Shown: positions 46,016-56,736 of the stretch, one piece after another
Layout: every line of letters starts with the position of its first letter
Position numbering within the stretch: the first letter of the stretch is position 1
Assembly: GCF_900172225.1 (NCBI RefSeq)
Contig: NZ_FWFO01000001.1
Span: forward strand, 2,294,001-2,358,000
Length of the DNA stretch: 64,000 nt
Reading direction: 5' to 3'
Source of the DNA: Falsiruegeria litorea R37
Lineage (GTDB): Bacteria > Pseudomonadota > Alphaproteobacteria > Rhodobacterales > Rhodobacteraceae
Notes under the pieces: generated by a model
Told to the model about the DNA's origin: nothing
Databases searched by the model: none
What the model saw: the letters and a program-made list of their open reading frames with translations, nothing else
Program-made: the position numbers and the translations under genes

Positions 46016-46369
46016 TCAAAGGCGATCCCAGGCCGTCAGGTTGAGCTTTCTTTGTTTCATGTAGAAATACCCGGCCATCATAAGACCAAACAGAACTCCA
46101 GCAAAAAGACTGGTCGCGATCATCATGTGCGGATGCAGGTCAGTGTGGCGCCAAGCCGCGAAATACATCAGAGCGCCCCAAACCGGGCCGAAGTAGGCAG
46201 CAGTGCCCACGAAGTTGCGCAGAAACGACCGATAAAGCGGTGGTATGGGTTCAAACCCAAGCTTTTGAAACAGCCGAAACAGCCAGGGCAATCTGGTGTG
46301 TCTTTCAGCCCCTCTGACACGCAATTCCTGTTGGGACCTATCCAGTTTCCGCTGATTAGGCGTTTTCAA
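46016..46369 (-). CDS. Small two-helix membrane protein (DUF6404-like)
   Basis: This 117-residue protein has a basic N-terminus (about 1-45, with PWLFRLFQKLGFEPIPPLYR) and two membrane helices, about 55-72 (AAYFGPVWGALMYFAAW) and 82-103 (MIATSLFAGVLFGLMMAGYF). The layout, with PPL before the helices, resembles the DUF6404 group from memory, not verified. Function unknown. It is followed upstream on the same strand by a DUF1499 gene 38 bases away. Confidence 0.65.
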   Translation of the reverse strand: MKTPNQRKLDRSQQELRVRGAERHTRLPWLFRLFQKLGFEPIPPLYRSFLRNFVGTAAYFGPVWGALMYFAAWRHTDLHPHMMIATSLFAGVLFGLMMAGYFYMKQRKLNLTAWDRL

Positions 46370-46407
46370 CCAGTGCCACCTTCTTGTGTCTACGGCCGAA
46401 AACTGAC

Positions 46408-46830
46408 CTAGTTCGCGGAGCTTGGCAACTGCCGCAGCCAGCCGTCAACCCGCTTGCGATTGACCCCCATGTCCGAGCGGCCAAAGCGCAGGCGACCATA
46501 GATGCGCAGGGTGTCACCATCCTGTTGCGCAGTGGTGTAATCGGGAAAGCCCATGACCTTGGTGCGCGAGATATAGGTGACCATCCCTTCGTCAACCGAC
46601 CCGGCCAGAACGCGGGTTGTGGCATCTGCCTGAACAATCGTATTGAACTTCTTCAGTCCAAGCTGGCCTGCCTGTACAACACGCACAACGCCGCCTTTCA
46701 GGTCCTTGTCGGCGTCACCCTTGGGCGCGACATGCCAACGAACCGGATCGCTGGGGGCAAGACGAATGAACGCCACGCCAAGGATCATCAGTGTCAGCAG
46801 TACCCAAGCAACAGTCATCGCGCGTCTCAT
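46408..46830 (-). CDS. DUF1499 family protein
   Basis: This 140-residue protein has one N-terminal hydrophobic segment (AMTVAWVLLTLMILGVAFIR) and then a DUF1499-type domain: FNTIVQADATTRVLAGSVDE, VTYISRTKVMGFPDYTTAQQ and LRIYGRLRFGRSDMGVNRKR, ending in VDGWLRQL. The family is of unknown function and usually membrane- or periplasm-associated. It lies 60 bases upstream of a ureohydrolase gene's end on the same strand. Confidence 0.8.
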   Translation of the reverse strand: MRRAMTVAWVLLTLMILGVAFIRLAPSDPVRWHVAPKGDADKDLKGGVVRVVQAGQLGLKKFNTIVQADATTRVLAGSVDEGMVTYISRTKVMGFPDYTTAQQDGDTLRIYGRLRFGRSDMGVNRKRVDGWLRQLPSSAN

Positions 46831-46889
46831 TCATGGTCCAGATCAACAGGTTCCCGAAACACTAGGGCACAATCGGCACCAAAACACGC

Positions 46890-47837
46890 CTATCGTGACG
46901 TCACCCCCGGCAGCACACAGAGCAATTCGTACAAGAGATTGGCTGCCGTCAGCGCCGTATTTCCCGACGTGTCATAAGGCGGAGAAACCTCGACAAGGTC
47001 GCAGCCGACGATGTTGAGACCTTTCAAGGCATGGATCAATTCCAACGCCTGCGGTGTTGTCAGCCCGCCAATTTCGGGTGTTCCCGTACCAGGGGCATAA
47101 GCCGGATCCAAGCTGTCGATGTCATAGGTCACATATACCGGGCGGTCACCGATGTCGCGTCGGATCTCGGCGCCCAAGGGCGCCAGCGACCGGTGCCACA
47201 ACTCATGCGCCGGGAAATGCTGGAACCCCCAACCCTGAGCCTCGGTGAAATCGGTGGCGGCATAGCCCGAGCCGCGGATACCGATCTGATAGGTCTTATC
47301 GGCTTGGATCAGTCCCTCTTCATAAGCGCGGCGGAACACGGTGCCATGGGTTTCACGCTCCCCAAACATCTCGTCGTTCACATCGGCATGGGCGTCGACA
47401 TGGACCAGGGCCACCGGGCCATGTTTGCCCGCAATCGCGCGCAGGATCGGCAAGGTGATCGAATGATCGCCCCCCATTGCCACCGGGATCAGGTCGTGCG
47501 TCAGGATACCGTCATAGCTGTCTTTGATGATCTTCAGGCTTTCCGCCAGCGAAAAGGTGTTGATCGCCAGATCGCCAATGTCCGCAATTTGCAGACTGTC
47601 GAACGGCGCGGCACCCGTGGCCATGTTATAGGGGCGGATCATAGCACTTTCGGCCCTGATCTGCTTTGGCCCGAACCGTGTGCCCGACCGCCAGGACGTG
47701 CCCACATCCTGCGGAATGCCCAGAACCGCGACATCCAACCCGGCAAGGCTATCGGCCGTCGGCAGCCGCATGAATGTGTTGGGCCCGGAAAACCGCGCCA
47801 GATCATTGCCGCTGATGGGTTGGTTGAATTTGGTCAT
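46890..47837 (-). CDS. Ureohydrolase (agmatinase/guanidinobutyrase type), first copy
   Basis: This 315-residue Mn2+-dependent hydrolase of the arginase fold splits a guanidino group to urea and an amine. The metal-binding motifs are complete: AMGGDHSITLP, VHVDAHADVNDEMFG and YDIDSLDPAYAPGTGTPEIG. The segment DEMFGERETHGTVFRRA is the substrate loop. Sequence alone does not separate agmatine from guanidinobutyrate or other guanidino substrates. It lies 68 bases downstream of a second paralog. Confidence 0.85.
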   Translation of the reverse strand: MTKFNQPISGNDLARFSGPNTFMRLPTADSLAGLDVAVLGIPQDVGTSWRSGTRFGPKQIRAESAMIRPYNMATGAAPFDSLQIADIGDLAINTFSLAESLKIIKDSYDGILTHDLIPVAMGGDHSITLPILRAIAGKHGPVALVHVDAHADVNDEMFGERETHGTVFRRAYEEGLIQADKTYQIGIRGSGYAATDFTEAQGWGFQHFPAHELWHRSLAPLGAEIRRDIGDRPVYVTYDIDSLDPAYAPGTGTPEIGGLTTPQALELIHALKGLNIVGCDLVEVSPPYDTSGNTALTAANLLYELLCVLPGVTSR

Positions 47838-47905
47838 GGTCTCACCTGTGCTTTGCTGCTTCCCTAGCGCAACCTATGCGTGCTGTGCCAGCGGTTTATG
47901 CGCAC

Positions 47906-48871
47906 CTATTTGGTCAATTTGTTCCAACCCAGCAGACAGATGATCTGTGTCGCCACATGAGCCCCCGCAATCGCTGTCGCCCCGGATGTGTCATAGGGTG
48001 GAGAGACCTCGACCACATCGCCGCCCTTGATGTTGATCCCGGCAATGTCACGCAGGATGATCGACGCCTGGATCGAGGTGATCCCACCCCAGACCGGCGT
48101 TCCGGTGCCAGGGGCAAAGGCCGGGTCGAGCCCGTCAATATCGAAACTCAGATAGACGGGATTATCGCCCAGGATGTTTTTGATCTTCTCCGCCACAGCT
48201 GCCGGGCCACTCTCATAAACCTCGCGCGCGTCGATGATATTGACGCCAAGCGTATCCTCGTTGTGGGTGCGAATGCCCACCTGAACCGAGCGTTTGGGGT
48301 CCACGATCCCCGACTTCACAGCCTTGTAGAACATGGTGCCATGATCGACGCGGTCCATGTCGTCATCCGCCCAGGTGTCGGTATGCGCATCGAATTGCAA
48401 CAGTGACATCGGTCCGTATTTCTCGGCATAGGCCTTCAGGATCGGAAAGCTGATGTAGTGATCCCCGCCCAAGGTGACCGAGGCGACGTCTTCCTTCAGG
48501 ATCCCCCGGATGTGATCGGTCAACGTGCCGGGAAAGGCTGGTACATTGGCGTAATCATAGGCCATGTCGCCATAATCCACGATCGCCAGCTCGCTGAGCG
48601 CATCAAAGGGCCAGCCATAGGGCGCGTCGGGCGATTGCAACGCGCTTGCCTCGCGGATCGCGCGTGGCCCCAGGCGGGTGCCGGGGCGGTTGGTCACGGC
48701 CTGGTCAAACGGCACGCCCGTGACTGCGATATCAACTCCGGTCAGATCTTTGGTGTAAAGGCGTCGCAGAAACGACGTCGCCCCCCCAAAGGTGTTCTCA
48801 AAGGACAGGCCTTTGAGGTCTGGGTTGGTGAACGCCTCGTCCACTTGGGTTTTTGCATCTTCCAAAGCCAT
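47906..48871 (-). CDS. Ureohydrolase (agmatinase type), second copy
   Basis: This 321-residue paralog has the same metal motifs: LGGDHYISFP, LQFDAHTDTWADDDMDRVDH and FDIDGLDPAFAPGTGTPVWG. The tyrosine after GGDH and the FDAHTDTW form are closer to agmatinases of the SpeB type than the first copy. Two differing copies side by side suggest different substrates or a heteromeric enzyme. Its ribosome-binding AAAAGGG is part of a 19-bp hairpin (48877-48929). Confidence 0.85.
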   Translation of the reverse strand: MALEDAKTQVDEAFTNPDLKGLSFENTFGGATSFLRRLYTKDLTGVDIAVTGVPFDQAVTNRPGTRLGPRAIREASALQSPDAPYGWPFDALSELAIVDYGDMAYDYANVPAFPGTLTDHIRGILKEDVASVTLGGDHYISFPILKAYAEKYGPMSLLQFDAHTDTWADDDMDRVDHGTMFYKAVKSGIVDPKRSVQVGIRTHNEDTLGVNIIDAREVYESGPAAVAEKIKNILGDNPVYLSFDIDGLDPAFAPGTGTPVWGGITSIQASIILRDIAGINIKGGDVVEVSPPYDTSGATAIAGAHVATQIICLLGWNKLTK

Positions 48872-48876
48872 GATCT

Positions 48877-48929
48877 GACGCCCTTTTGAGTGTCGGGGTG
48901 GGTGGGCGGGCGACGCTCAAAAGGGCGTC
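48877..48929 (-). promoter_or_regulatory. 19-bp inverted repeat covering the ribosome-binding site of the second ureohydrolase
   Basis: Arms 48877-48895 and 48911-48929 match at 18 of 19 positions with a G/C-rich 15-base loop. On the coding strand the 3' arm contains AAAAGGG, the ribosome-binding site of the gene starting at 48871. The element starts 13 bases after the M20 gene stop. It could lower translation of the downstream gene or terminate transcription. Confidence 0.6.
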
Positions 48930-48941
48930 ACCCCGCATCTC

Positions 48942-50108
48942 TTACTGGGAAACCGGCTGCGCCTTTTCCACGATCCGGGCAAAGAACGACGCCCCGATGG
49001 GCGCCACCTCGTCGTTGAAATTGTACTTGGGGTGATGCAGCCCTGCGCTCGCCCCCTGCCCTAGAAACAGATAGGCTCCGGGCCGCACATTCAGCATATA
49101 GGAAAAGTCCTCGGCCCCCATTTCGCGGCCTGCATCGGCAACAACCTTGCCTTCGCCCACAACCTCGCGCGCGACATCCGCCGCAAATCCGGCCTTACCC
49201 GCATCGTTGATCGTCGCGGGATAGCCAACCTCATAGACCAGCTCGGCCTCGACGCCATAGCTCGTAGCCTGCCCGGCCACGATCTGTTCCATCCGTTCCA
49301 TGACCATCTTCTGCACAGCAGGGTCAAAGGTCCGCACAGTCCCGTTGATATAAGCGGTATCCGGGATCACATTGTCGACCGTTCCGGTGTGGATCTGCGT
49401 GACGGACACGACCAGATCGTCCAGCGCATAGTGGTTCCGGCTCACAATCGTCTGGATCGCCTGCGCAATTCCACAGGCCGCCATCACGGGATCGCGGGTC
49501 TCATGCGGCATCGCCCCGTGACCGCCCTTGCCCTGGATGTGGATGTCAAACGTATCCACCGCCGCCATGATCGGTCCCGGCGTGGTAAAGAACGTCCCCT
49601 CTTCGGTCCCCGGCGCGTTGTGCAGCGCATAGACTTGGTTGATCGAGAACCGTTCCATGATGCCCTCTTGCACCATGACATCCGCGCCACCCCCAGCCTC
49701 TTCGCCCGGCTGAAAGATCAGCGCCACCCGGCCCGCAAAATTACGCGTCTCTGCCAGATACCGCGCCGCGCCCAGCAACATCGTGGTGTGCCCATCATGG
49801 CCACAGGCATGCATCTTGCCAGGATGGGTCGAAGCATAGTCCAACCCCGTCTCCTCGCTCATCGGCAGCGCATCCATGTCCGCGCGCAACCCAATCGTCG
49901 GCCCCGGCCCGCGCCCTTCGATGATCGCCACGATCCCTGTCTCGGCGATCCCTTCGTACAACTCGTTCACCCCGAACTCCCGCAGACGCTCGGCCACAAA
50001 GGCGGCGGTCTGGTGGCACTCCAGCTCCAATTCGGGGATGGTATGCAAATGCTGACGCCAGGTCGCCATGTCTTCGGCAAAGTCGGCGATGCGGTTCACG
50101 ATGGGCAT
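48942..50108 (-). CDS. M20-family amidohydrolase
   Basis: This 388-residue metal-dependent hydrolase is of the M20D type (hippurate/N-acyl-amino-acid hydrolase). Metal and catalytic motifs: ELELECHQTAAFVAERL, MHACGHDGHTTMLLGAA near 100 and FQPGEEAGGGADVMVQEG near 130, then a dimerisation domain with GGHGAMPHETRDPVMAA. The ATG at 50108 is chosen (MPIVNRIADFAEDMATWRQH); open codons beyond it do not fit the family. First gene of a minus-strand run with two ureohydrolases; divergent from mazG by 30 bases. Confidence 0.88.
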   Translation of the reverse strand: MPIVNRIADFAEDMATWRQHLHTIPELELECHQTAAFVAERLREFGVNELYEGIAETGIVAIIEGRGPGPTIGLRADMDALPMSEETGLDYASTHPGKMHACGHDGHTTMLLGAARYLAETRNFAGRVALIFQPGEEAGGGADVMVQEGIMERFSINQVYALHNAPGTEEGTFFTTPGPIMAAVDTFDIHIQGKGGHGAMPHETRDPVMAACGIAQAIQTIVSRNHYALDDLVVSVTQIHTGTVDNVIPDTAYINGTVRTFDPAVQKMVMERMEQIVAGQATSYGVEAELVYEVGYPATINDAGKAGFAADVAREVVGEGKVVADAGREMGAEDFSYMLNVRPGAYLFLGQGASAGLHHPKYNFNDEVAPIGASFFARIVEKAQPVSQ

Positions 50109-50138
50109 ATGGTCTGGACTCCTGAGGTAAGGTGCGGA

Positions 50139-50996
50139 ATGGATGCATCTGACACCGGAATGAAAGCCGCCGCAATGCCCGAAAACCCTCTGATCAACGA
50201 CCCTGACGCCGGGATAGAACGCCTGCTCGAAATCATGCGCCGCCTGCGCGACCCCGAAACCGGCTGTCCTTGGGACGTTGAGCAGGATTTTGCCACCATC
50301 GCCCCCTATACCATCGAAGAGGCCTATGAGGTCGCCGACGCGATCGAACGCGAAGCCTGGGATGAGCTCAAGGGAGAGTTGGGTGATCTCCTGTTCCAAT
50401 CGGTGTTTCACGCCCAGTTGGCGCAAGAGGCGGGCCATTTCACATTCCAGGACGTGGTGCGCACCATGTCCGACAAAATGGTCAGCCGTCATCCGCATGT
50501 CTTTGGAGATCAATCCAACGCCAAATTCGCCGACCAGCAGACCGCCGACTGGGAGGCAATAAAGGCCGCCGAGCGCGCAGGCAAACAACAAAAAGGCGCA
50601 CTCGATGGTGTCGCCCCCAACCTGCCCGCGCTTTTGCGCGCATTGAAACTTCAAAAACGCGCCGCCCGCGTCGGTTTCGACTGGCCCGACGCCAGCGACG
50701 TGCTGGCCAAGATCACCGAAGAGGCCGCGGAACTGGTCGAGGCGCGCGATAATCTGGACGCCGACGCGATGGAGGATGAGTTCGGCGATCTCCTGTTTGT
50801 CATGGTCAATCTTGGCCGCCACCTGGGCGTTGAACCCGAAACCGCACTGCGCCGCACAAACGCCAAATTCACCCGCCGGTTCGAAGCGGTCGAGGCCGAA
50901 TTGACCAATCGCGGTAAAACCCCGCAAACCTCAACACTCGAAGAGATGGACGCCCTTTGGGATCTGGCCAAGGCCCGCGAAAAAAGCGCTCCATGA
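50139..50996 (+). CDS. mazG: Nucleoside triphosphate pyrophosphohydrolase MazG
   Basis: This enzyme of about 285 residues hydrolyses NTPs and dNTPs to monophosphates, cleaning damaged nucleotides. Two all-alpha MazG domains are visible: the first with CPWDVEQDFATIAPYTIEEA and WDELKGELGDLLFQSVFHAQ, the second with KITEEAAELVEARDNL and DEFGDLLFVMVNLGRHL, each giving the ExxE-x-ExxD metal pattern. Start at the ATG at 50139 is suggested by AAGG 7 bases before; ATGs at 50160 and 50175 are alternatives. Confidence 0.9.
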   Translation: MDASDTGMKAAAMPENPLINDPDAGIERLLEIMRRLRDPETGCPWDVEQDFATIAPYTIEEAYEVADAIEREAWDELKGELGDLLFQSVFHAQLAQEAGHFTFQDVVRTMSDKMVSRHPHVFGDQSNAKFADQQTADWEAIKAAERAGKQQKGALDGVAPNLPALLRALKLQKRAARVGFDWPDASDVLAKITEEAAELVEARDNLDADAMEDEFGDLLFVMVNLGRHLGVEPETALRRTNAKFTRRFEAVEAELTNRGKTPQTSTLEEMDALWDLAKAREKSAP

Positions 50997-51020
50997 TCCC
51001 TTCACCCTTTTTCAAATACT

Positions 51021-51056
51021 CCGGGGGAGTCGCAAAGCGACGGGGGCAGCGCCCCC
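51021..51056. repeat. Roseobacter-type intergenic palindromic element
   Basis: Starts CCGGGGGAGTCGC and holds two adjacent hairpins, GTCGC-AAA-GCGAC (51029-51041) and GGGGGC-AGC-GCCCCC (51042-51056). It lies between mazG and the nucleoside hydrolase gene. No T-run follows. I know similar strings as frequent gene-end elements of this lineage, from memory. Confidence 0.6.
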
Positions 51057-51084
51057 AACCCCTCCCAACTTTCGGAGCACCACT

Positions 51085-52026
51085 ATGACAGCGCGCAAAA
51101 TCATCATAGACACCGATCCCGGCCAGGACGACGCGGTTGCCATCCTGCTTGCACTCGCCAGCCCCGAAGAGATCGACGTTCTGGGCGTCACTGCCGTGGC
51201 CGGCAACGTGCCTCTGCCACTGACCCAGAAAAACGCGCGCATCGTCTGTGAACTCGCCGGCAAAACGGACGTCCCCGTCTACGCAGGCTGCGACGCCCCC
51301 CTCAGCCGCAAGCTGGTCACTGCCGAACATGTGCACGGCAAAACCGGTCTTGACGGTCCTGTCCTGCCAGACCCCGACATGGCATTGACCGATGGCCACG
51401 CGGTGGATTTCATCATCGACACCCTAAGGTCGCACGACGCGGGCACTGTGACGCTCTGCCCGTTGGGGCCGTTGACCAACATCGCGAGCGCCTTTCAGAA
51501 AGCTCCCGACATCGTGGCTCGCGTTCAAGAGATTATCTTGATGGGCGGCGCCTACTTCGAGGTGGGCAACATCACGCCCGCGGCCGAGTTCAACATCTAC
51601 GTCGATCCCGAAGCCGCTGATATCGTGTTCAAATCCGGCGTACCCATTGTGGTCATGCCGCTTGATGTCACGCACAAGGCTCTGGTCACCAAACCCCGCA
51701 ACGACGCCTTCCGTGCTCTTGGCACCAAAGTGGGCATCGCCGTGGCCGAGATGACCGACTTCTTCGAGCGCTTCGACAAGGAAAAATACGGCTCCGAAGG
51801 CGCCCCGCTGCATGACCCCTGTGTCACCGCCTATCTGATCCGCCCCGAGCTGTTCACGGGTCGGCACATCAATGTCGAGATCGAAACCGGGTCCGAGCTG
51901 ACCTTGGGCATGACTGTCGCCGATTGGTGGCGCGTCACTGATCGCGCACCCAATGCCATGTTCATGGGCGATCTGGACGCCGACGGTTTCTTTGATCTGC
52001 TGACCGAGCGCCTGGCCCGGTTGTGA
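51085..52026 (+). CDS. Inosine-uridine preferring nucleoside hydrolase family protein
   Basis: This 313-residue enzyme cleaves nucleosides to base and ribose. The calcium site is the N-terminal IIIDTDPGQDDAVAILLAL, which is diagnostic, with VTAVAGNVPLPLTQKNA after it. A central ILMGGAYFEVGNITPAAEFN with the NxDPE-like IYVDPEAADIVF and HDPCVTAYLI near 240 complete the active site. Its stop overlaps the next gene's GTG start (GTGA). Confidence 0.9.
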   Translation: MTARKIIIDTDPGQDDAVAILLALASPEEIDVLGVTAVAGNVPLPLTQKNARIVCELAGKTDVPVYAGCDAPLSRKLVTAEHVHGKTGLDGPVLPDPDMALTDGHAVDFIIDTLRSHDAGTVTLCPLGPLTNIASAFQKAPDIVARVQEIILMGGAYFEVGNITPAAEFNIYVDPEAADIVFKSGVPIVVMPLDVTHKALVTKPRNDAFRALGTKVGIAVAEMTDFFERFDKEKYGSEGAPLHDPCVTAYLIRPELFTGRHINVEIETGSELTLGMTVADWWRVTDRAPNAMFMGDLDADGFFDLLTERLARL

Positions 52027-52535
52027 GCCTGATCGTCGCCCCCGACCCCAACTGGCCCGCCCAGGCCCAGGCCGAGGCTGATCGCTGGCGAGCACTTGAT
52101 TTGCCGGGTTTGGTGACGATCCATCACATCGGTTCAACTTCGGTCTCCGGCCTGCCTGCCAAGCCGATCATCGACCTGCTGCCCGTTTTCGAAACAACAG
52201 ACGCCTGCGACGCCGCCCAAACCCGGATCGAGACCCTTGGCTATGACTGGCTTGGCGCGTTTGGCCTGCCCGATCGTCGCTATGTCCGCATGGACGACCC
52301 CGAAACCGGCAAACGCCTGTTTCAGGCCCATTGCTATGCGCAAGGCTCTGCCGAGATCACCCGGCATCTGGTCTTTCGTGACGCGCTCAGGGACAACGCG
52401 CCCTTGCGCGCGGCCTATACCTCTGTCAAATCCCGATGTGCAGCTTTGCATCCCGGTGATCACCGGGCCTATGGCGCCTGCAAGGCGAATTGGATCGACA
52501 AGGCGGAAACCAAGGCCCTGGAGCACTATACATGA
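52023..52535 (+). CDS. GrpB family (UPF0157) protein
   Basis: This 170-residue protein has the GrpB nucleotidyltransferase-like core: VTIHHIGSTSVSGLPAKPII followed by DLLPVF, then YDWLGAFGLPDRRYVRMDD and RHLVFRDALRDNAPLRAAY. The GST-x7-KPxIDL layout is the nucleotidyltransferase active-site form, but the family's reaction is poorly known. The GTG start at 52023 overlaps the previous stop, and the end overlaps the next ATG, so the three genes are translated as a coupled set. Confidence 0.85.
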   Translation: MSLIVAPDPNWPAQAQAEADRWRALDLPGLVTIHHIGSTSVSGLPAKPIIDLLPVFETTDACDAAQTRIETLGYDWLGAFGLPDRRYVRMDDPETGKRLFQAHCYAQGSAEITRHLVFRDALRDNAPLRAAYTSVKSRCAALHPGDHRAYGACKANWIDKAETKALEHYT

Positions 52536-52981
52536 GCGCAGCCCTGCACCTCGCCCGCCCCGAAGACATCAAGCGCCTGCTGGCTCTTGTCGCCGCATTC
52601 CATGCCGAGGAAGGGTTGGAAAGCACGGACGAGGCCCGCTACGCTGCGCTGATGCCTCTGCTCGAGGGCATCCCGCACGGCTGCGTCTACCTGATCGGAC
52701 CAGCCCGCGCGCCTTTGGGCTATGTCATCGTCACCTTTGGCTGGTCAGTCGAATTTGGCGGCATGGATGGCTTTGTCGACGAGATCTACATCCGTCCCGC
52801 CGTGCGCGGACGCGGTATTGCCACCGAAGTCCTGATCCAATTGCCCAAGGCACTCGCGGCGGCGGGCATGACTGCGCTGCATCTTGAGGTCGACCGCGAG
52901 AACGAGACAGCACAGCGGCTGTATACCCGCACCGGGTTTCGCCCCCGCGCGCGTTACATGCTGATGAGCAAGACGCTCTGA
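52532..52981 (+). CDS. GNAT family N-acetyltransferase
   Basis: This 149-residue acetyltransferase has the acetyl-CoA-binding loop IYIRPAVRGRGIATEVLIQL near residue 93 and a C-terminal LHLEVDRENETAQRLYTRTG motif. The ATG at 52532 overlaps the GrpB stop (ATGA). Substrate not known. Third gene of the nucleoside hydrolase-grpB unit. Confidence 0.85.
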   Translation: MSAALHLARPEDIKRLLALVAAFHAEEGLESTDEARYAALMPLLEGIPHGCVYLIGPARAPLGYVIVTFGWSVEFGGMDGFVDEIYIRPAVRGRGIATEVLIQLPKALAAAGMTALHLEVDRENETAQRLYTRTGFRPRARYMLMSKTL

Positions 52982-53142
52982 CGGCGGAGCATCACTCATG
53001 GGTAAATTGGGGCGGGTTTTCCCCCTCTCCCTTATCGTCCCATCCTGCTAGAGACAGGCCTGTGACCCCTTGTGGCCACGCCCATTCAGTGGCCCGGCGA
53101 ATTACCTCGTGCCGGGCCGCTGCATACCCCCAAAAGCAGCCG

Positions 53143-53595
53143 TTACAAAAACCGATAGTCCCTGAACGCCGCCGCCTCACCCACCTTGATGCCTGCTGCA
53201 TCAATCAGCGGCCAGATGATCGCATTGCGGATCTCGAACCGTTTGCCGGTGGCTGACACGCGGATGCCTGCGTAATTCTCGATGAACCCCTTGGCGCGCA
53301 TTTCGGCAAACATCGCATCCCGCTGCCCCCGTTCTGCAGGCTCTGCTGTGAGGCGTGAAGGTAAGGCGGTGAGGTCGTCCCAGCCTATCTCCCACAGCTC
53401 TTGCGCCGCCAGATTGCCATAGGTCAGCACCGGATCCGCAGCAGTATTATGCGACAGGATCGGGAATGGGGCGTGGTATAGAGCTTTGGCATCCGCACCT
53501 TCGAGCAAGGATCGCCCCGCAACCCCCTGAAAGCTCTCCATAAGCAAGCGCGCATGATCCGGCTGATAGTTGTTGATCCTTGATGGTTCCGTCAT
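53143..53595 (-). CDS. MEKHLA domain-containing protein
   Basis: This 150-residue protein carries a MEKHLA domain, a PAS-like fold found in plants and bacteria: LLMESFQGVAGRSLLEGADA, VLTYGNLAAQELWEIGWDDL and LPSRLTAEPAERGQRDAMFA, ending IKVGEAAAFRDYRFL. It may bind a small ligand. Role unknown. Two ATGs (53598, 53595) follow AGGGA; the second has the better spacing. It follows the DUF4238 gene by 66 bases on the same strand. Confidence 0.8.
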   Translation of the reverse strand: MTEPSRINNYQPDHARLLMESFQGVAGRSLLEGADAKALYHAPFPILSHNTAADPVLTYGNLAAQELWEIGWDDLTALPSRLTAEPAERGQRDAMFAEMRAKGFIENYAGIRVSATGKRFEIRNAIIWPLIDAAGIKVGEAAAFRDYRFL

Positions 53596-53661
53596 CATTA
53601 TCCCTACCGAGAGTCTTATCGAGTTCCCCATTTGAAGCGATGGACTTTGATTTCCCACCCT

Positions 53662-54462
53662 TTATCCGTTCACGTATGACAACAACGATGTGACAAGCTC
53701 TTTACTACTTCCGGCAATCGACCTGCTTTGCTTCGCCCACATGACGTTCATGTCTCGAACTTGCAGGTTGCTTAACTTATAACCTATCAACGGTCCCGGC
53801 TCGTTCAAAATCCCTACCGCTAATTTTGGCGTCAAAGCGGTCCACAATTCAACGTCACCTGACAGCCAATTAGCTCGATTTTTCTGATGGAGTCTAAGAA
53901 CTGGGTTGCTTGCGACGATAAATTGTTTCTTTCGGGTTCTCGGGGTGGCAATCGCCACTCTACCTTTAAAAAGCTCTTCCAAAATCTCTTTATTTTGGTG
54001 AGCCAACGCGCGCGCTCGAACGTTGTCTTTCCATTTCAAATCCTTAGCGGACTCTTGAAGATCCAAGTTAGATACAGTCTTCTCCAAAAAACTGCCCATG
54101 ACATCGGGTGTTCGCAACATGTGGTTATAAAAGAACTGAACAAGATATCGTTTTTCTTCGGGCGCGAGGTCTCGTTTTCGTCGTCCAGTAAAGTACCCAG
54201 CCAAATTCGAAATAATTTTCGGGAGATGGTTTTCTATTTCCTTACTGAAGAAGGCTTCGACCGAATGATCTGCCACCAAACCGCCTGCATCTCGTCTCCA
54301 GATCGTGGCGGCATGATGTTCGAAAAACACCGATTTGACATTCCGGGGATCAACACCCTTCTGCGGCCTTTCTTTGTTGTAGAACCACAGCTGTTTACCT
54401 GAATGACAAAAGTTCCTGAGAATTGCCTTTGGAATGTAGTGTTGCTCTTTGTAATCAGACAT
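53662..54462 (-). CDS. DUF4238 family protein, likely acquired
   Basis: This 266-residue protein begins with the DUF4238 pattern EQHYIPKAILRNFCHSGKQL then WFYNKERPQ, and has the late FIVASNPVLRL motif. Function is unknown. Compared with neighbours the gene is clearly AT-rich and uses codons such as TTA, AAA, ATA and AGT more often, which suggests recent acquisition. It lies between a MEKHLA gene and eno without flanking repeats or integrase. The ATG at 54462 follows TGAGG; a TTG precedes it in frame. The family tends to be patchily distributed, so a defence or mobile-element role is possible but not shown. Confidence 0.8.
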   Translation of the reverse strand: MSDYKEQHYIPKAILRNFCHSGKQLWFYNKERPQKGVDPRNVKSVFFEHHAATIWRRDAGGLVADHSVEAFFSKEIENHLPKIISNLAGYFTGRRKRDLAPEEKRYLVQFFYNHMLRTPDVMGSFLEKTVSNLDLQESAKDLKWKDNVRARALAHQNKEILEELFKGRVAIATPRTRKKQFIVASNPVLRLHQKNRANWLSGDVELWTALTPKLAVGILNEPGPLIGYKLSNLQVRDMNVMWAKQSRSIAGSSKELVTSLLSYVNG

Positions 54463-54476
54463 CAAACCTCACAAAA

Positions 54477-54502
54477 AAAGGCCGGGGCAATTCCCGGCCT
54501 TT
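54477..54502 (-). terminator. Intrinsic terminator of eno
   Basis: Perfect 10-bp stem AAAGGCCGGG (54477-54486) with its complement (54493-54502). On the minus strand it is followed by seven Ts. It lies 22 bases after the eno stop and just upstream of the DUF4238 start. Confidence 0.9.
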
Positions 54503-54524
54503 GCAAAGATAATTTCACCTCTAC

Positions 54525-56736
<2,212 letters not shown>

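Noticed and set aside
49389-50138. Long N-terminal extension of mazG, and likewise of the M20 gene up to 50927
   Set aside because: Each extension is simply the antisense of the other gene.
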